A stretch of DNA of 64,000 bases from Shewanella saliphila (lineage in GTDB: Bacteria; Pseudomonadota; Gammaproteobacteria; Enterobacterales; Shewanellaceae): contig NZ_BMQV01000001.1 of the NCBI RefSeq assembly GCF_014648295.1, positions 186,001 through 250,000 on the forward strand, written 5' to 3'. A program made the translations under genes and the position numbers. The notes below the pieces were generated by a model, which was not told the DNA's origin, ran no database searches, and saw only the letters and a list, made by a program, of their open reading frames with translations. Below are positions 16,817 through 25,400 of this stretch, piece by piece (the first letter of the stretch is position 1; every line of letters begins with the position of its first letter).

Positions 16817-17566
16817 ATGAAACGGACAAACATACTAATAACTGGAGCAAGTTCGGGTTTAGGGCGTGGCATGGCGATTGAGTTTGCTAAACAAAACCAT
16901 AATTTAGCATTGTGCGCGCGTCGTATAGATCGCTTAGAAGAATTAAAACAAGAGTTACTTAGCGTAAACCCTAATATCACTGTGTTAATTAAAGCACTAG
17001 ACGTTAACGACCACCCACAAGTTTTTGACGTGTTCAGCCAATTTAAACAAGAGTTTGGTCAGTTAGATCGCGTCATTGTTAATGCGGGCATGGGCAAAGG
17101 GGCTTCGATTGGCACCGGGTATTTTGAGGCTAACCTACAAACAGCGCAAACTAACTTTATCGCCGCGATAGCCCAATGTGAAGCCGCAATGGCTATTTTT
17201 CGTGAACAAAACAACGGTCACCTAGTCACCATTTCTTCAATCAGTGCCGTCCGTGGCTTTAGACGCGCAATGACAGTCTATGCCGCAACAAAGGCTGCGT
17301 TAACATCACTCACAGAAGGTATCCGTATTGATGTGATGGGAACCCCCATTAAAGTCAGTTGTATTCACCCAGGCTTTATTCGTACCGAAATTAATGAAAA
17401 AGTGAAAACGGTTCCGTTTATTGTCGATACCGAAACGGGGTGTAAAGCGATGGTCAGCGCAATTCAAAAAGAAAAAGCGACCGCCTATGTCCCTAGTTAT
17501 CCATGGGCCCTGTTACATTGGGTATTACGTATTGCACCAATAAGCACCATTCGTAAAATGAGTTAA
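16817..17566 (+). CDS. Short-chain dehydrogenase/reductase (SDR), second
   Basis: A 249-residue SDR with TGASSGLG (about 7-14), VNAGMGKGA in place of NNAG, catalytic Ser in TISSISAVRG and YAATK, then HPGFIRTEIN. ARR after the second strand suggests NADP. The C-terminal segment (YPWALLHWVLRIAPIS) is hydrophobic and may bind membrane, as in other lipid-related SDRs. It starts 74 bp after the phosphatase gene, so it is probably the last gene of the acyl-CoA operon but could have its own start. A hairpin at 17591-17646 follows. Confidence 0.88.
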   Translation: MKRTNILITGASSGLGRGMAIEFAKQNHNLALCARRIDRLEELKQELLSVNPNITVLIKALDVNDHPQVFDVFSQFKQEFGQLDRVIVNAGMGKGASIGTGYFEANLQTAQTNFIAAIAQCEAAMAIFREQNNGHLVTISSISAVRGFRRAMTVYAATKAALTSLTEGIRIDVMGTPIKVSCIHPGFIRTEINEKVKTVPFIVDTETGCKAMVSAIQKEKATAYVPSYPWALLHWVLRIAPISTIRKMS

Positions 17567-17590
17567 CCGCACGATAAGTTATAAGGTTAA

Positions 17591-17646
17591 TGAATGGCAA
17601 AACGCTTATTACATCTTAAACATATCGATGTAATAAGCGTCATTCA
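17591..17646. terminator. Hairpin between convergent genes
   Basis: CGCTTATTACATC (17603-17615) pairs perfectly with GATGTAATAAGCG (17627-17639), and TGAATG/CATTCA extend the stem. There is no U-run on either side, so termination is inferred only from its place between convergent genes. Confidence 0.55.
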
Positions 17647-17682
17647 ATGGAGTAAAAATGGTGAGTGAGCCTGCGGTAGTTT

Positions 17683-20004
17683 TTATGTCGTAGAGTCTGA
17701 TTGATTTTGTTTAATGAGAAGTTGCTCAAAATCACTTACAGAAAGTGGTTTTGCTAACAAGTAACCTTGGCCTAGTGTGCAACCAGCATCAATAAGTAAT
17801 TGTTTTTGCTCTTCAGTTTCAATCCCCTCGGCAATGACTTGCATATTAAGCTTACCCGCCATGACAATAATCGCTTCGCACAGTGCTGCATCTTTATTAT
17901 CGATAGACATATTTTGCACAAAACTTTGATCAATTTTTAAGTAATCAAAGGCAAAATTCTTTAAATAAGAAAAAGAACAATATCCTGTACCAAAGTCATC
18001 GATCGATATGGTTATCCCCTGTTGGCGTAATGTTTCAAGCGCTTCGACCACTTCAACCTGATTATCCATGAGCAAATGTTCGGTAATTTCAATCGATATG
18101 GCTTCATAGGGTATCCCTTGTGCAAGTAGAGAGTCAGCCCAAGCTTTAACCAGTTTGCCATCATTTCGGTATTGCACTGGAGAAGTGTTAATACTGATGG
18201 ATAAATCTGCACAATACCGCTGACGCCACTCATGCACCTGTTGTGACACCTGGGTGAATATCCATTCACTGATCTCTACAATAAGGCCAATCTCTTCAGC
18301 TATCGGAATAAACTCCATCGGAGAAATCAACCCTTTTTGTGGGTGTTGCCAACGGATTAATGCTTCAGCTTTTGCAATACGATGAGTATGTAAATCAACA
18401 ATAGGCTGGTAAACCAAATGAAATTGTTTTTGTTCAACCGCGATGCGTAAATCGTCGATGAGCGCCATTCTTTTTAGAAAGTCAGTACTCATATTTTCGG
18501 TAAAATAATGAATGCTATTACGACCACGTGTTTTGGCTCGATACATCGCTTGGTCTGCGTTAGTCATTAAAGCGTCAATGGTTAAACCATCATTAGGGTA
18601 ACAAGCCAGACCTATACTGGCTGTGCAATAAAAGTTTTTATGTTCTATTACATAAGGTTGTGCCAGTGTGGTTAACAATTTTTGGCCAATTTTATCGATA
18701 TCTTCTGCTGACGTTGTCCCCACAAAAGCGATGATAAATTCATCACCACCTAAACGTGCGACAATATCGTTTTTTCGGATGCTGTTTTTAATTCGGCTAG
18801 CGCACTCAATAAGCACGCTATCGCCGGCAGTATGACCTAAAGAATCATTCACATCTTTAAAATTATCCAAATCAAGCATCGCTATTACCAATTGTTTTTT
18901 GTCACGCTCGGCATTATCAATCGCGATAGATAAGTGTTCATGTAATAAATGTCGATTAGGTAATTTGGTTAAATTATCAAAGTTAGCCTGATGCCAAATA
19001 ATGGTATCCGCTTTGTCACGTTCTATGGCTATGCGAGTCAGATTGACAAATTGTTCAACCAAATCAAATTCATTTTCGGTGGGAGTCGCTAGCGTTTTAA
19101 AATAGATCGCAATTGTGCCTATGATAGTGCCATGATGGCTAATAATCGGTTCTGACCAACACGACACCAGTTGAGCTTTATGGGCTAAGTTTGCCCACGG
19201 TGCCCAGTTAGGGTGTGTTGCAATATCGGTTACAAGGACTCTTTTTCCGAGCGATGCCGCCTCCCCGCACGAACCGACTCCCGTTGCGATGGGAATAACG
19301 TCTACAGCCTCTATATAAAATTCAGGCAAACTGGGAGCGGCAGCTAAACGTAATTGTGAGCCTTTATCGTCCATTAAAGAAATACTGCACATTGTCCCTG
19401 GCAGTTCATTTTCAATGCCTTCCACCACAGCGGATAACACTTTAGATAATTTGCTCGAACTGGCTATTAATTCCAAAATATTATTACGAAGTTGGTTTAT
19501 TTTATCTTTTTCTAAAAGTTGGCGGTTTTTACGCTGCATAAATATCGAAAAGATTAATGAAAAAATCCCGGTAACCACAAACGACGCCATGATGAGAGGC
19601 AAGGAAAAATGCTCAAAATGTTGGTAAGTTAATACTCCAGCAATGGAGATTAATAAGCCATTAAGCACACATGCGATTACTGTCGGTAATAAATAAAAAC
19701 TTGCGATAATAATAGGAAACAGCCAAAAAATTAAATCGCTGCCCACAATATAAATACCGAATAAAATATTTACATAAGCAATAATGGCAAAAAGGCCGCT
19801 AAAGAGTTTAACTTTGCTGGTAAACCAGACACCAATAAAAATGATGGAAATGCCGCCTACAGCAACAAGATCAACAAGAATCCGTAACTTATTGTGTTCT
19901 AATATACTTTTAATCAAAAATGGCGATAGAATGAATATTGCTGCTGCGGTCACACCAAGTAATATTTTTTCTTCTATCGAGCGGTTTTCCATTTTCACGG
20001 TCAT
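17683..20004 (-). CDS. Membrane GAF-GGDEF-EAL protein (cyclic di-GMP turnover)
   Basis: About 773 residues. Six or so membrane helices in the first 160 residues are followed by a GAF domain (about 180-320, with the GVGSCGEAA turn), a GGDEF domain and an EAL domain. The GGDEF site reads LGGDEF and the RxxD inhibitory site (RKND) lies exactly five residues earlier. The EAL domain has EALIRW, IEITEH, DDFGTGY, KIDQSF and EGIETEEQ, all needed for phosphodiesterase activity. Both activities may therefore be present. The frame is open to a TTG at 20097; the ATG at 20004 was chosen, without a strong ribosome binding site, so the start is uncertain. Confidence 0.88.
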   Translation of the reverse strand: MTVKMENRSIEEKILLGVTAAAIFILSPFLIKSILEHNKLRILVDLVAVGGISIIFIGVWFTSKVKLFSGLFAIIAYVNILFGIYIVGSDLIFWLFPIIIASFYLLPTVIACVLNGLLISIAGVLTYQHFEHFSLPLIMASFVVTGIFSLIFSIFMQRKNRQLLEKDKINQLRNNILELIASSSKLSKVLSAVVEGIENELPGTMCSISLMDDKGSQLRLAAAPSLPEFYIEAVDVIPIATGVGSCGEAASLGKRVLVTDIATHPNWAPWANLAHKAQLVSCWSEPIISHHGTIIGTIAIYFKTLATPTENEFDLVEQFVNLTRIAIERDKADTIIWHQANFDNLTKLPNRHLLHEHLSIAIDNAERDKKQLVIAMLDLDNFKDVNDSLGHTAGDSVLIECASRIKNSIRKNDIVARLGGDEFIIAFVGTTSAEDIDKIGQKLLTTLAQPYVIEHKNFYCTASIGLACYPNDGLTIDALMTNADQAMYRAKTRGRNSIHYFTENMSTDFLKRMALIDDLRIAVEQKQFHLVYQPIVDLHTHRIAKAEALIRWQHPQKGLISPMEFIPIAEEIGLIVEISEWIFTQVSQQVHEWRQRYCADLSISINTSPVQYRNDGKLVKAWADSLLAQGIPYEAISIEITEHLLMDNQVEVVEALETLRQQGITISIDDFGTGYCSFSYLKNFAFDYLKIDQSFVQNMSIDNKDAALCEAIIVMAGKLNMQVIAEGIETEEQKQLLIDAGCTLGQGYLLAKPLSVSDFEQLLIKQNQSDSTT

Positions 20005-20312
20005 ATTTGAAGGGCGTCCCACGAGAGTCCAAACAACTAAATATGCTACATTAGCACATATGAAAAAACATACTTGTACCGAGTTAACATTTTTCAACTA
20101 AATGTTATAATTTACTATGTTATACAAATACTTCTGTAATGTAGTCAAGTTGTTTTATCACATATATTCGTCTATTAACCATAGTCCAAAAGGGATAAAG
20201 TCGGTACAAACTTGTACAACGAATACATCAACTCGTACATTAACTAACCTGAGCTCAGGTTAACTAAATTGATTAAAGTGTTGTGAAGCTTAGTCGTTAT
20301 GCAACAGAATAC
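20005..20312. other. Intergenic region with two palindromes upstream of the GGDEF-EAL gene
   Basis: No gene is seen. The AT-rich stretch contains GTACAA-N2-TTGTAC at 20204-20217 and the perfect 18-bp palindrome TAACCTGAGCTCAGGTTA at 20245-20262. Both lie upstream of the GGDEF-EAL gene and downstream of the zapC terminator, so they are candidate operators for an unknown regulator. Confidence 0.5.
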
Positions 20313-20341
20313 AAAAATGCTGAACTTAATGTTCAGCATTT
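20313..20341 (-). terminator. Intrinsic terminator of zapC
   Basis: On the minus strand, AAATGCTGAAC pairs with GTTCAGCATTT around a 5-nt loop, followed by a short T-run (complement of 20313-20317). It lies about 50 nt after the zapC stop. Confidence 0.85.
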
Positions 20342-20389
20342 CAGGGTGGTGTTAAGTCAAAATGGTCAATTGTGGTCGTCAATTATCCG

Positions 20390-20923
20390 CTATGCTGCAA
20401 CAACTTGCCGGGCTTTACGTAATGGATGTAAACGATTATGCATCACTTTAATGGTATCAAACTGAGATAATGATTTACTGTCTGATAACTGGCATTGCTG
20501 AGATAAAATCATCACGGTGGCAGCCTGTAAACCATTATCGATTACAAGCGCTAACACTTTAGAATAACCGCACTTTAACTGAAATAATTTGCCGACGTCG
20601 CAAAATACGCATTCATCACTTTCATCAAAAAACCAAGATTTAGGCATTTGTGATTGTAATAAAAAATGGGCGGCTGTGGCATTTAACGCTGTTTGCACAA
20701 TACCCGCATCAGAGACATGCAGAACTTTAGGCAGAGTTTCGAGCATTTTAATATAAAATTTTGCGTGTTCTATGCTGAATTCAGCTGCACTTAATGCATC
20801 TGGAATGAGGATTTTTGATTTGTATGGGGTTAAGAACTCCATCTCGGAACCCAATGAAATACTCAGCTGCTTGCAAGTCTCATTGTATTCCCAATGCCAG
20901 TCCTTATTTGGCATTAATAACAT
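20390..20923 (-). CDS. zapC: Cell division protein ZapC
   Basis: Cytoplasmic protein that binds FtsZ and promotes bundling at the division site. Of 177 residues here, the diagnostic stretches are PNKDWHWEYNE at the start, ILIPDALS, QMPKSWFF in the middle and DTIKVMHNRLHP near the end, matching E. coli ZapC (DNWRWYYDE, MLTPDAFS, QMPKSWHF, DAIKIMNDRLKP). The gene also follows pyrD, as in E. coli. The ATG at 20923 has AGGTG 9 nt upstream; a GTG 12 bp earlier and an ATG 9 bp later are alternatives. Confidence 0.92.
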   Translation of the reverse strand: MLLMPNKDWHWEYNETCKQLSISLGSEMEFLTPYKSKILIPDALSAAEFSIEHAKFYIKMLETLPKVLHVSDAGIVQTALNATAAHFLLQSQMPKSWFFDESDECVFCDVGKLFQLKCGYSKVLALVIDNGLQAATVMILSQQCQLSDSKSLSQFDTIKVMHNRLHPLRKARQVVAA

Positions 20924-21028
20924 GGCCGTCTGCACCTAAATAAAAATGAACACCAGAGCATAATAGATGAATTTTCACGCAATATCAAAATTTAATTATA
21001 AATTATAACATAAGTATCAGGATGTTAG

Positions 21029-21058
21029 CGCGATCGAACGATCAAAAGTTCGATCGCG
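21029..21058. repeat. Perfect 11-bp inverted repeat after pyrD
   Basis: CGCGATCGAAC and GTTCGATCGCG flank an 8-nt loop, 37 bp downstream of pyrD and 106 bp before zapC. No T-run follows, so it may be a stabilising or processing hairpin in a pyrD-zapC transcript rather than a terminator. Confidence 0.7.
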
Positions 21059-21094
21059 GCATGATTTTTGATCAATGACTTAGCAATTTAGATG

Positions 21095-22114
21095 CTATTT
21101 CGCACAATAGGCATTAACGATCTGATCAATTAATTTGGGACCCTGGTAAATAAAACCAGAGTAAATTTGTACCATCGTAGAGCCAGCATCAAATTTAGCC
21201 AGTGCATCTTCAGCACTATTGATCCCACCGACACCAATGATCGGGATCTTACCTTGCAAACAGATCGACAATTGTTTGATCACTTGAGTCGATAAATCAG
21301 TCAAAGGTTTACCGCTTAAGCCGCCAGTTTCTTCAGCATGCAACAATCCTGTTACAGCATCACGATTTAATGTGGTATTGGTTGCAATAACGCCATCAAT
21401 TTGATTATTAATTAACGAGTCAGCAATGGCTTGGATTTCATCACCAGTTAAATCAGGGGCAATTTTTAACGCTACAGGGACATATTTGCCGTGTTTGTCG
21501 GCTAATTCTTTTTGTTTATGTTTAATTGAACTCAGTAAATCATCTAATAATTCACCGTATTGCATTGCACGTAAACCAGGCGTATTGGGCGATGAAATAT
21601 TCACTGCGATATAACTGGCGTATTGATACACTTTTTCCATGCAAATAAGGTAGTCATCTTTACCCTGCTCTACAGGCGTGTCTTTATTTTTACCAATATT
21701 AACTCCCACCATAATATCTGATTTTTTTGCCATCAGATTGCGCACTAAATTATCTACGCCTTTATTGTTAAAGCCCATGCGATTAATAATGCCTTTCGCT
21801 GGCTTTAATCTAAACAAACGAGGTTGGTCATTACCAGGCTGTGGACGAGGCGTTACTGTACCGACTTCAATATGGCCAAATCCCATCGCGTGAAACGCAT
21901 CCATCGACTCGCCATCTTTGTCCATACCGGCAGCAAGCCCAACAGGATTAGGAAATGTTAGCCCCATGCACGTTACAGGTGCGGATTTAACGTGTTGACG
22001 ATAAAAACAGTTTAACGGTGTGTTTCCGGTCATTTTCAAGCTGCCAATCGCGACGTTATGCGCTAGCTCTGGGTCCATCTGAAACATGACTTTTTGTGCG
22101 AGTGTGTAAAACAT
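21095..22114 (-). CDS. pyrD: Dihydroorotate dehydrogenase (quinone), class 2
   Basis: Oxidises dihydroorotate to orotate in pyrimidine synthesis and passes electrons to quinone at the inner membrane. The 339 residues have the class 2 N-terminal extension ([16 protein letters not shown]), the FMN motif [22 protein letters not shown], the catalytic-loop region [12 protein letters not shown], and [12 protein letters not shown]. The frame is open to 22147, but the ATG at 22114 has a strong AGGAGA 6 nt upstream and the family start. zapC follows. A TATAAT and a terminator-like hairpin lie directly upstream. Confidence 0.97.
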   Translation of the reverse strand: MFYTLAQKVMFQMDPELAHNVAIGSLKMTGNTPLNCFYRQHVKSAPVTCMGLTFPNPVGLAAGMDKDGESMDAFHAMGFGHIEVGTVTPRPQPGNDQPRLFRLKPAKGIINRMGFNNKGVDNLVRNLMAKKSDIMVGVNIGKNKDTPVEQGKDDYLICMEKVYQYASYIAVNISSPNTPGLRAMQYGELLDDLLSSIKHKQKELADKHGKYVPVALKIAPDLTGDEIQAIADSLINNQIDGVIATNTTLNRDAVTGLLHAEETGGLSGKPLTDLSTQVIKQLSICLQGKIPIIGVGGINSAEDALAKFDAGSTMVQIYSGFIYQGPKLIDQIVNAYCAK

Positions 22115-22130
22115 GGTTTCTCCTAGACCT

Positions 22131-22171
22131 AAAAAAAGCCCCGGCAATCGCCAGGGCTTGTTTACATTATA
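22131..22171 (-). promoter_or_regulatory. pyrD promoter -10 box and 5' leader hairpin
   Basis: Minus strand: TATAAT (complement of 22166-22171) is followed 7 nt later by AAGCCCTGGC-GATT-GCCGGGGCTT, a 10-bp stem with one G-U pair, and then five to seven T (22131-22137). The T-run ends 16 bp before the pyrD ATG. A transcript from this -10 box would begin at the base of the hairpin. It resembles an intrinsic terminator, but no promoter fits between it and the gene, so pyrD mRNA must contain it. No good -35 box is seen. Confidence 0.65.
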
Positions 22172-22434
22172 TACCCAAACTACTTGAAGATACGTGTTTC
22201 AGAGCTTCACCGTGTTTTCAATACTAGGCGCGTTAATGCGGTAATGTAGGTACCTTATAAATTAACGCAACAACGTAGTGGAAACACGGTGAAACTCCCA
22301 AGGGGCAAGTTTTACACGCGTTTATGCTGCGTTATTGATTTTGGAAAGGGAATAACCATTACCCGCAATCAATGCCTTGCCTAAACGTGTGTAAATTCTT
22401 GCTGAAATCTAACATCTTCAGGTTGTTTGGGTAT
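22171..22434. repeat. 264-bp structured repeat, element A
   Basis: Terminal inverted repeats of 21 bp (19 matching) start ATACCCAAAC and end GTTTGGGTAT. Inside are two long hairpin arms. Arm 1 pairs 22204-22220 with 22279-22296, with an inner GCGTTAAT/ATTAACGC pair. Arm 2 pairs 22305-22324 with 22382-22402, with an inner TTGATT/AATCAA pair and the loop motif AAGGGAATAACCATTA at 22346-22361. It lies 3 bp after the gdhB stop codon. The same size, ends, fold and loop motif recur in the element at 45800-46063. Confidence 0.85.
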
Positions 22435-22437
22435 CAA

Positions 22438-25400
22438 TTACTTCTGACCTTCGCAATGTAAAATCAGTAAGTTCAGTTCTCTTAGGGCGACTGAGAACTT
22501 AGCAAATTCATGATTTTGAGAAACTTTAAAATCAGCAAGCATATGATACCAACGCTCCAGCAATGGCTTATTGAGTGTTATCCATTCATTAATGACACTG
22601 TCTGCATCGCAGTTATCAGAACACGTACGTAATACAGCAGAACTTAACGCACGTTGTTGCCAATCTAACTCTTCTCTAAATGCTGCACGGGCAAGCGCTT
22701 GCCAATGATTCGCAACCGGTTGCGCACTGATTTGTTCTAAGAACCAATGCAGTTCAACTTTGGCGCCGAGTTTAAAGTATGTTTCAGACACTAACTCAAG
22801 CGTTTTGTCTTCAAGTTGCGCGATTTGGGCAATGTCTAACGCAGAGAATAACGTGCTCATTTTTGAGACAATTTGCGCTACTGACTCTGGTACATTTTCG
22901 TTGGTTAGTGCAGTAATCTCAGCAGAAATGGCAGTCACTTCGGCTTCAATCATGTACTGTTCAACGTTAGCTTTAAGCTGTTCAAATACAGGCTTAAAGA
23001 ATGCGACGGTTTGCTCAATATCATGGGCACGATTACGGTGACGAATAAACCAGCGACATGCACGGCGCATATTACGGCGCAATTGGTGTAACATTTCACC
23101 TTGCACATGGGCAGGTACGACACCATTTAAATCCGTAATTGAAGTGGTTAACTCATCAAGTCCAAACACTTCTCGAGCCATAGTATAACAAATTGCGGCT
23201 TCGGCAACTGTTGCACCGGTCTCATCTTGCATACGTTGTACAAAATTAAAGCCCATATCATTCACTAACTCATTAGCTAATGAAGTGGCAATAATTTCAC
23301 CACGCAGTGGATGTGCAGTCATTCTATCGGCATATTTGGCTTGTAACTTTTTCGGGAAATAAGCCACTAACAATTTACTTAAAAATGCATCTTCAGTGAT
23401 TTCTGGCGTCACTAATTGCTCTTTAAGTACCATCTTAGCGTAAGCCACTAATACTGACAGTTCTGGACGCGTTAATGCACGGCCATTCGCTAAACGTTCA
23501 GCTAAGTCATCATCGTTTGGTAAAAACTCGAGGGCACGGTCTAGTTTTCCATCTTTTTCAAGGTACTGAATAAAGCGGATTTGCTCTTTAAGCTGTGAAA
23601 CACCATGTACTTGCGTTACCGAAATGGTGCGAGTTTGGTCTTTACAGTCTTGAATGACAATGTCGCTTACTTCATCGGTCATATCTTCAAGTAAACGGTT
23701 ACGTTGTTTAACCGTTAACTCGCCTTCAGCGACTAGCGTGTTCAAGAAAATCTTGATGTTTACTTCGTTATCAGAACAATCAACCCCGCCGACGTTATCG
23801 ACGAAATCTGTGTTCATGCGGCCACCGTTAGCACAGTATTCAATACGGCCTAACTGGGTACAACCTAGGTTGCCACCTTCGCCGATGATTTTAGCGCGAA
23901 CTTCTTTGCCGTTAACACGTAATGCGTCGTTTGCACGGTCACCCACTTCGGCATGAGTTTCTTTGCTCGACTTAACATAAGTACCAATACCACCGTTCCA
24001 AATGAGATCCACTGGCATTTTCAGTAGCTCTTTTAACAGCTCTGTTGGATTCATGCTGTCTTTTTCAGTTGCCAGCATCTTTTTAATTTCTGGCGTCAAT
24101 TTAATTGACTTAGCAGAACGCAAGAAAATGCCGCCGCCTTTAGAAATCAGTTTGGCATTGTAGTCTTCCCAACTTGAACGAGGTAATGCAAATAAACGCT
24201 GACGCTCAATATAACTTTGTTCAATATTTGGCGTGGGATCAATAAAGATATGCATATGGTTAAAGGCTGCCACTAACTGAGTTTGCTCAGATAACAACAT
24301 ACCATTACCAAATACGTCTCCGGCCATGTCACCAATGGCTAAAGCAGTAAAGGGGCTTGTTTGACAATCTACACCAATTTCACGGAAATGACGTTTAACT
24401 GATTCCCATGCACCGCGCGCCGTGATCCCCATCTTCTTGTGGTCATAACCGTTACTGCCACCAGAGGCAAACGCATCACCTAACCAGAAGTTGTATTCAA
24501 TCGCAATGGCGTTGGCAATGTCAGAGAACGTTGCGGTACCTTTATCTGCGGCAACAACAAGGTAGGCATCGTCTTCATCGTGACGCACCACATCAACAGG
24601 AGGAACGACTTCACCATTAATAATATTGTCAGAAATATCTAATAACGCACGGATAAAGATGCGGTAACATTCTTGCCCTTCAGTGAAAAATGCTTCGCGT
24701 CCGCCTTCTGTTGGCAGTTGTTTACACACAAAACCACCTTTTGCACCAACAGGCACAATCACGGTGTTTTTAACTTGTTGTGCTTTTACTAAACCTAATA
24801 CTTCTGTACGGAAGTCTTCGCGACGATCTGACCAACGTAAACCACCACGAGCCACTTTTCCGCCGCGTAAATGTACACCTTCAACACGCGGTGAATACAC
24901 GAAAATTTCAAATTTAGGCAATGGCTTAGGCATTTCAGGGATTAAACCTGGCGCAAACTTAAATGAAATATAATCTTTTGCTAACCCGCCAACAGCAGTT
25001 TGATAGAAGTTAGTCCGTAAGGTCGCGTTAATTAAATCGAGGTAGCGACGAATAATACGGTCATCATCAAGACTTGACACGTCATCGAGTTGAATATCGA
25101 TTTGTTCTAGAAACTTACTCAACGTGCGCGTTTTAAGCTTAGGATTAAACTTACGGATGAACATTTTCACCAGTAAATCAGCCAATTTAGGATAACGGCT
25201 GAACGTTTCTTCGATATAAGACTGACTGAAGGTTGCATCAATTTGACGCATATACTTGGCATAGGCGCGTAAAATAGACACTTCACGACCGCTTAATCCA
25301 GTAGACAACACCATGCGGTTAAAACCATCATCTTCAAGTTTCTTTTGCCACACTTGTAGTAATGCGGTTTGGAAACGATCTTGGCTGTCTGCAAGATTCT

